A stretch of DNA of 34,834 nucleotides, taken from positions 7,665 to 42,498 of the forward strand of contig NZ_MOAK01000066.1 of NCBI RefSeq assembly GCF_003732485.1, in the 5' to 3' direction. Shown piece after piece: positions 31,149-34,834 of the stretch. Below the pieces are notes generated by a model. It ran no database searches and had not been told where the DNA came from. It worked only from the letters and a program-made list of their open reading frames with translations. The position numbers and the translations under genes were made by a program. Positions within the stretch are counted from its first letter, which is position 1, and the number at the start of each line of letters is the position of its first letter. This DNA comes from Pseudomonas protegens. GTDB taxonomy: Bacteria; Pseudomonadota; Gammaproteobacteria; Pseudomonadales; Pseudomonadaceae.

Positions 31149-32672
31149 TTACTGGCGAGTCCAGGCCGACGACCAACTGGCGCCTACGCCCGGCTCGAAT
31201 GCCGTGGCACCGCTGCTCCACTGAATGCAGTAGCCGCTGTAGGGGAACGGTTTGCACTTGTAGGTCTTGCCGTCCTTGGGCTGCAGGACCAGGGTGCCGG
31301 CCTTGTAGGTGCTCAGGCCCTGCGGGAACACGTGGTCGTACTTGCCACCGTTCTCGCCACCGCTGCTTTCTTCCGGCTTGAGGGTGAAGCTGGCGGTCTG
31401 CTGCAGCAGGTCGCCCTTCTTCGAGGTGGCTACCACGATCAGGTCAAACTTGCCGGCACTCTGACCGGTGAGCGGGATGGAGAAGTGCGGGGTGTTGCCG
31501 GCCGGAGCCTGCTGGAACGCCACGCTTTCATTCTTGGCGTTGTACACGGTGGCCTTGACGGTGTAGTCGCCGCCCTTGGCGATGGCGTTGAAGTGCAGGT
31601 CGACCTTGCCGTTCTTCAGGGTGTATTCGGACTGCATGCCGGTGATGGCCAACTCGCCCGGTTTGGCAGCCTGTTCCTTGTCGATCATCACGTTGACGAT
31701 GTCGCTGCCTTTCTTGACCAGGATGTCGTTCTTGCCAAAGTTCGGCACCACTTCGTCCTTGTCGTTGAGCAGGCCCATCTGGTAGCCCTGCTTGGCGGCG
31801 TTGACCTTCTTGGCCAGTTCGCGTGGCCAGACGTCGGCCTTGGCCAGCTCGGCGGAGTCGATGTTCAGCACGACTTGCCTGGCGGTCACTTCACCCTGTG
31901 CGTTGAACACGCGAGTCTTGACCTTGTCGCCGATGCTCAGCGCTTCGGGCTGTACCGCGCCCACGGTGGTCCAGGAGGATGGAATGACCGCGCCGTTGTC
32001 GATGTTCAGGTCGACCACGCTGTAGAAGGTGGCGTCGGTGTCATGCACTTTCCAAGTGGCCAGCAGCACGTGGTAACCGCTGCGATCAGAAGGAATGTTC
32101 ACGGTGTGCCGAGTCTTGCCTCCGGCGGGGGCCGGAGTGTTCAGGGCCGGCCATGGCTGATCCAGCAGCGGCTTGAGCTCGAAGGAGTCACGGGTCAGCT
32201 TCTGGTTCGGGTTCCAGTCCTTTTTGGTGATGTAGAACTGCCAGTAGCGAGTGGCGTGACCGGCGGTGTACTTCCAGGTGAAGGTCTGCGGGCCCGGCTT
32301 GACCGTGGTTTTGCTCCAGCGAGTGGCCGACTGCTCGTTGATCTCGGCGAAGCGGTCAAGGCCGCCGGCAGGGATGGTGCCATCGGCTGGGCCGCACTTG
32401 GTGAAGTCACCGGTGCAAGCTTGGGCGCTGCTTGGGAAGTGCGAGAGACCACCGCCCGGACGACCGATGTACTCGGCGCTCTGCGGTTCGTAGGTGATGG
32501 CGCCGCAGTTGGCGTTGAGGTTGCCGCCACCGCTGCTGCACATGAAGGAACGAGCTTTGGGGGATTCAATGTAACCGTGGGCGGACGCCTGTTGAGCGGC
32601 AAGGCCGGCAGCGCCCATGGCCAGGACCAGAGGCAGTTTGAGGAGCGAGCGGGCTCGGTTGGAGTTGATCAT
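31149..32672 (-). CDS. gbpA: Secreted AA10 lytic polysaccharide monooxygenase with C-terminal chitin-binding domain
   Basis: This 507-residue protein starts at the ATG at 32672 (AAGG 8 nt upstream); the frame opens earlier only with TTG. The signal peptide ends AAQQASA|HGYIESPKAR, so mature His1 (H32) is the first copper ligand. H139 in TAGHATRYWQFYITKKDW completes the histidine brace, and F216 in FYSVVDLNI is the axial residue. The AA10 domain ends near 225. GbpA_2-like domains follow (about 235-430), then a CBM73-type chitin-binding tail (KYDHVFPQGLSTYKAGTLVL, GYCIQW). The layout is that of P. aeruginosa CbpD, a type II secreted, chitin-oxidising protein. It is a paralogue of the next gene upstream. 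Confidence 0.94.
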   Translation of the reverse strand: MINSNRARSLLKLPLVLAMGAAGLAAQQASAHGYIESPKARSFMCSSGGGNLNANCGAITYEPQSAEYIGRPGGGLSHFPSSAQACTGDFTKCGPADGTIPAGGLDRFAEINEQSATRWSKTTVKPGPQTFTWKYTAGHATRYWQFYITKKDWNPNQKLTRDSFELKPLLDQPWPALNTPAPAGGKTRHTVNIPSDRSGYHVLLATWKVHDTDATFYSVVDLNIDNGAVIPSSWTTVGAVQPEALSIGDKVKTRVFNAQGEVTARQVVLNIDSAELAKADVWPRELAKKVNAAKQGYQMGLLNDKDEVVPNFGKNDILVKKGSDIVNVMIDKEQAAKPGELAITGMQSEYTLKNGKVDLHFNAIAKGGDYTVKATVYNAKNESVAFQQAPAGNTPHFSIPLTGQSAGKFDLIVVATSKKGDLLQQTASFTLKPEESSGGENGGKYDHVFPQGLSTYKAGTLVLQPKDGKTYKCKPFPYSGYCIQWSSGATAFEPGVGASWSSAWTRQ

Positions 32673-32805
32673 TGAGAAAGCCTTGAACAAGTGGAAATGG
32701 ATACACAGGATCCCGGGTGGGGGCCAGTCTGATGGGGCCGCTGGCTTGCGTGCCGACGCATCCTCGAGAACAGGGGCAGACTACGTGGCGGGGCAGAGAG
32801 GTCCC

Positions 32806-32824
32806 ATGGGACGAGTACGAGAGT
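32806..32824 (-). promoter_or_regulatory. Conserved 19-bp element upstream of the first LPMO gene
   Basis: The plus-strand text ATGGGACGAGTACGAGAGT differs by one base from the element at 34614-34632 before the other LPMO gene. It lies about 134 bp from the start codon and overlaps the 12-bp palindrome GTCCCATGGGAC at 32801-32812. A shared operator or promoter part is likely. Confidence 0.5.
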
Positions 32825-32850
32825 CGTGCTCCCGTTCCGGATCTACGGGC

Positions 32851-32881
32851 AAAAAAAAGCGTGGCATTCACATGCCACGCT
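32851..32881 (-). terminator. Terminator of the second LPMO gene
   Basis: The stem GCGTGGCA / TGCCACGC with a 6-nt loop is followed on the minus strand by eight T residues. It separates the two LPMO genes into different transcripts. Confidence 0.92.
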
Positions 32882-32907
32882 CAAGGGTCCAACCTTCGCT
32901 TTAATGG

Positions 32908-34473
32908 TTATTGGCGATCCCAGGCCATGGTCCAGTGGCTGCCGGTCCCCGGCTCGTACTGAGTGGCGCTGGCTTTCCATTGCACGCAGTAGCCGCCGTA
33001 GGGGAACGGCTTGCACTTGTAGGTCTTGCCGTCCTTGGGCTGCAGTACCAGGGTGCCGGCCTTGTAGGTGCTCAGCCCTTGCGGGAAGACGTGGTCGTAC
33101 TTGCCGCCTTCAACGGGCTTGTCACCGCCGTTGCCTGGCTTGTCACCGCCATCGATGTTCTCTTGAGCCTTCACGGTGAAGCGTGCGGTTTGCTGCATCA
33201 ACTGGCCTTTCTTCGAACTGGAGACCACCACCAGGTCGTACTTGCCAGCCTTGGTGTCTTTCAACGAGATCGAGAAGTGCGGAGTCAGGTTGCCGATCGG
33301 TGCATGTTCATAGGCCAGGGTCCTGCCTGCGGTGTCGAACACCTTGGCGTAGATCATGTAGTCGTCTTTCGGGTCGCTGGCCTTGACGATGGCGTTGAAG
33401 TGCAGGTCGACCTGGCCGTTCTTCGCGGTGTATTCAGGCAGCATGCCGGTGACGCTGAGCTCGCTTGGCTGGCCGGCCAGTTCCTTGGCGATGATCACAT
33501 TGCTGATGTCACTGCCCTTGTTGACGAAAATGCTGTTCTTGCCACGGTTGGGCACGACCTGATCCTTGTCGTCCAGCAGGCCCATCTGGTAGCCGAGCTT
33601 GGCGGCGTTGACCTTCTTCGCCAGTTCGAACGGCCAGACGTTTTCGTTGGCCAGTTCCGCCGAATCGATGTTCAGCACCACTTGCCTGGCCTGTTGCTCG
33701 CTGTTGGTGAACACCCGGGTCATGACCTTGTCGCCGACCTTCAGCGGTTCGGGCTGCACCGCGCCGATATCGTTCCACTGGGAAGCAACGGCGTTGGCGT
33801 TATCGATGTTCAGGTCCACCACCGAATAGAAAGTGTTGGAGTTGTCGTGGACTTTCCAGGTCGCCAGCATCACGTGATAACCGCTGCGGTCGGCAGGGAT
33901 ATTGACCACGTGCTTGGTCTTCTCCCCGGCTTTGGCCGGCATGCTGCCGTTCCACTTTTCATCCAGCAGCGGCGTCATCTCGAACGAGTCGCGGGTCAGC
34001 GGCTGGTTCGGGTTCCAGTCTTTCTTGGTGATATAGAACTGCCAGTAGCGGGTAGCGTGGCCGGCGGTGTACTTCCAGGTGAAGGTCTGCGGGCCCGGCT
34101 TGATGGTGTTCTTGGTCCAGCGGCTGCTCGACTGTTCGTTGAGCTTGGCAAAGCTGGTCATGCCGCCGGCGGCAATGGTGCCGTCGGCCGGGCCGCAGGC
34201 GCGGAAGTCGCCGGTACAGGCCTTGGCGTTGCTCGGGAAGTGCTCGCGGCCGCCGCCCGGGCTGCCGAAGTACTCGACGCTTTGCGGTTCATAGGCCACG
34301 GGGCCGCAGTTGCCGTTCTGGTTGCCGCCACCGGCACTGCACATGAACGCACGGGCTTTCGGGCTTTCGATGTAGCCGTGGGCGCTGGCTTGTTGAGCGG
34401 CTAGCGACGCCATGCCGATGGCCATGGCCAATGGCAACTTGAGGAATGAACGGACTCGGTGCAACGTGATCAT
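32908..34473 (-). CDS. gbpA: Secreted AA10 lytic polysaccharide monooxygenase, paralogue of the next gene
   Basis: This 521-residue protein starts at the ATG at 34473 with AAGGA at 7 nt. The signal peptide ends AAQQASA|HGYIESPKAR. Copper ligands are H32 (first mature residue) and H139 in TAGHATRYW, with F215 in FYSVVDLNI. The AA10 domain is followed by GbpA_2-like domains, a repeated linker (GDKPGNGGDKPVEGG) and a CBM73-type tail (KYDHVFPQGLSTYKAGTLVL, GYCVQW). The tail is nearly identical to that of the adjacent paralogue, while linkers and middle domains differ more. This points to a tandem duplication with later divergence or partial gene conversion. It oxidises crystalline chitin outside the cell and may also serve as an adhesin or virulence factor, as known for CbpD. 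Confidence 0.94.
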   Translation of the reverse strand: MITLHRVRSFLKLPLAMAIGMASLAAQQASAHGYIESPKARAFMCSAGGGNQNGNCGPVAYEPQSVEYFGSPGGGREHFPSNAKACTGDFRACGPADGTIAAGGMTSFAKLNEQSSSRWTKNTIKPGPQTFTWKYTAGHATRYWQFYITKKDWNPNQPLTRDSFEMTPLLDEKWNGSMPAKAGEKTKHVVNIPADRSGYHVMLATWKVHDNSNTFYSVVDLNIDNANAVASQWNDIGAVQPEPLKVGDKVMTRVFTNSEQQARQVVLNIDSAELANENVWPFELAKKVNAAKLGYQMGLLDDKDQVVPNRGKNSIFVNKGSDISNVIIAKELAGQPSELSVTGMLPEYTAKNGQVDLHFNAIVKASDPKDDYMIYAKVFDTAGRTLAYEHAPIGNLTPHFSISLKDTKAGKYDLVVVSSSKKGQLMQQTARFTVKAQENIDGGDKPGNGGDKPVEGGKYDHVFPQGLSTYKAGTLVLQPKDGKTYKCKPFPYGGYCVQWKASATQYEPGTGSHWTMAWDRQ

Positions 34474-34609
34474 CGATTGATCCTTGGTTGGAAATTATTG
34501 GATTCAACAGGCGATCGTGGGGAGGAATGGGTTGGCTCAAGTTGAGTCTGGCATCCCTGTCTGGCGCCCCCCGAAAGCAGGTGCCAGAGTAGGAAGGGTA
34601 GGTGCCGCT

Positions 34610-34834
34610 TCATATGGGACGTGTACGAGAGTGCACCAGGGGCGCCCGGGCGATGCCCCGGGACCAGGGCCTGAGGGGCTGACGCAGGGCAGCGAGGTCG
34701 GTCTTGGCCTGTTCGAAGATGCGGTCCATGGACGCCAGCAGCCTGGCCTGGCAGCAACGCACCGCATCAGGCTGCCGGACATCGACCTGCCGCAGCCCAT
34801 GGCAGGCCGCGGCCATTTCGCCGGCACCGATCAG
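34610..34834 (-). CDS. 3' end of an Hpt-domain (hybrid sensor kinase-like) protein
   Basis: The minus-strand frame is open from the window edge to TGA at 34610-34612 and gives 74 residues. LIGAGEMAAACHGLRQVDVR, then LLASMDRIFEQAKTDLAALR, resembles the end of an Hpt domain, as found at the C-terminus of BvgS/EvgS-type hybrid kinases, after the phosphorylated His. That His would be outside the window. The protein ends in a basic tail. It is upstream of, and co-directional with, the LPMO genes, so it may belong to their regulation (inference). Confidence 0.45.
   Translation of the reverse strand: MIGAGEMAAACHGLRQVDVRQPDAVRCCQARLLASMDRIFEQAKTDLAALRQPLRPWSRGIARAPLVHSRTRPI
34614..34632 (-). promoter_or_regulatory. 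Conserved 19-bp element upstream of the second LPMO gene
   Basis: The plus-strand text ATGGGACGTGTACGAGAGT matches the element at 32806-32824 in 18 of 19 bases. It lies about 141 bp before the start codon and inside the last codons of the Hpt-domain gene. Confidence 0.5.

Noticed and set aside
31332-34404. Long plus-strand frames antisense to both LPMO genes
   Set aside because: Val/Gly/His-rich mirror translations of strongly biased genes, not real proteins.
1-34834. CRISPR array, insertion sequence or integrase
   Set aside because: I saw no regularly spaced direct repeats, no transposase and no integrase; the phage traces are only lysis, tail-like and recombination-like fragments.

Overview
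The window reads as the chromosome of a Pseudomonas of the fluorescens/chlororaphis/protegens type. It has high GC, a Pseudomonas-style gene for (S)-ureidoglycine aminohydrolase, CbpD/GbpA-like chitin-active LPMOs, a complete type II secretion operon and several short prophage remnants. The species call is inference; nothing in the window is a species marker.

Layout. Positions 1-6,300 are core-like metabolism: the 3' end of a homoserine dehydrogenase-like gene, an aldehyde dehydrogenase, a TPM-domain membrane protein, a small Pro-rich protein, a cysteine-poor L36 paralogue, a PseH-like acetyltransferase, a LysR regulator and ureidoglycine aminohydrolase. Positions 6,300-20,000 are an accessory region with lower and uneven GC. 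It holds an 86-residue protein that I recognise as a relative of the insecticidal protein IPD072Aa, a membrane protein, a LOV-GGDEF blue-light diguanylate cyclase, a divergent AraC-type regulator/tautomerase pair, broken prophage lysis genes interrupted by a GNAT gene, a YedK-type DNA-protein crosslink protein, a two-gene unit in which a small domain occurs alone and fused to a cholesterol-oxidase-like FAD enzyme, a small secreted four-cysteine protein and more phage remnants. The region ends at a tRNA-Ser(TGA) gene whose 3' end faces the remnants.

Positions 20,100-34,834 hold a BI-1/YccA membrane protein (+ strand) and then one long minus-strand block. In transcription order this is the end of an Hpt-domain sensor protein, two paralogous secreted LPMOs, a b561-type cytochrome, and gspC-D-E-F-G-H-I-J-K-L-M. 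Gene junctions in the gsp block are overlaps or gaps of at most 18 nt, and the cytochrome stop codon overlaps the gspC GTG start.

How the genes may work together (inference): the LPMOs are classic type II substrates and need electrons. Their position beside a b-type cytochrome and a dedicated secretion machine suggests a unit for making, secreting and perhaps energising chitin-active oxygenases. The IPD072-like protein, the cholesterol-oxidase-like enzyme, the small secreted protein and the chitin-active LPMOs together suggest an insect- or fungus-associated lifestyle.
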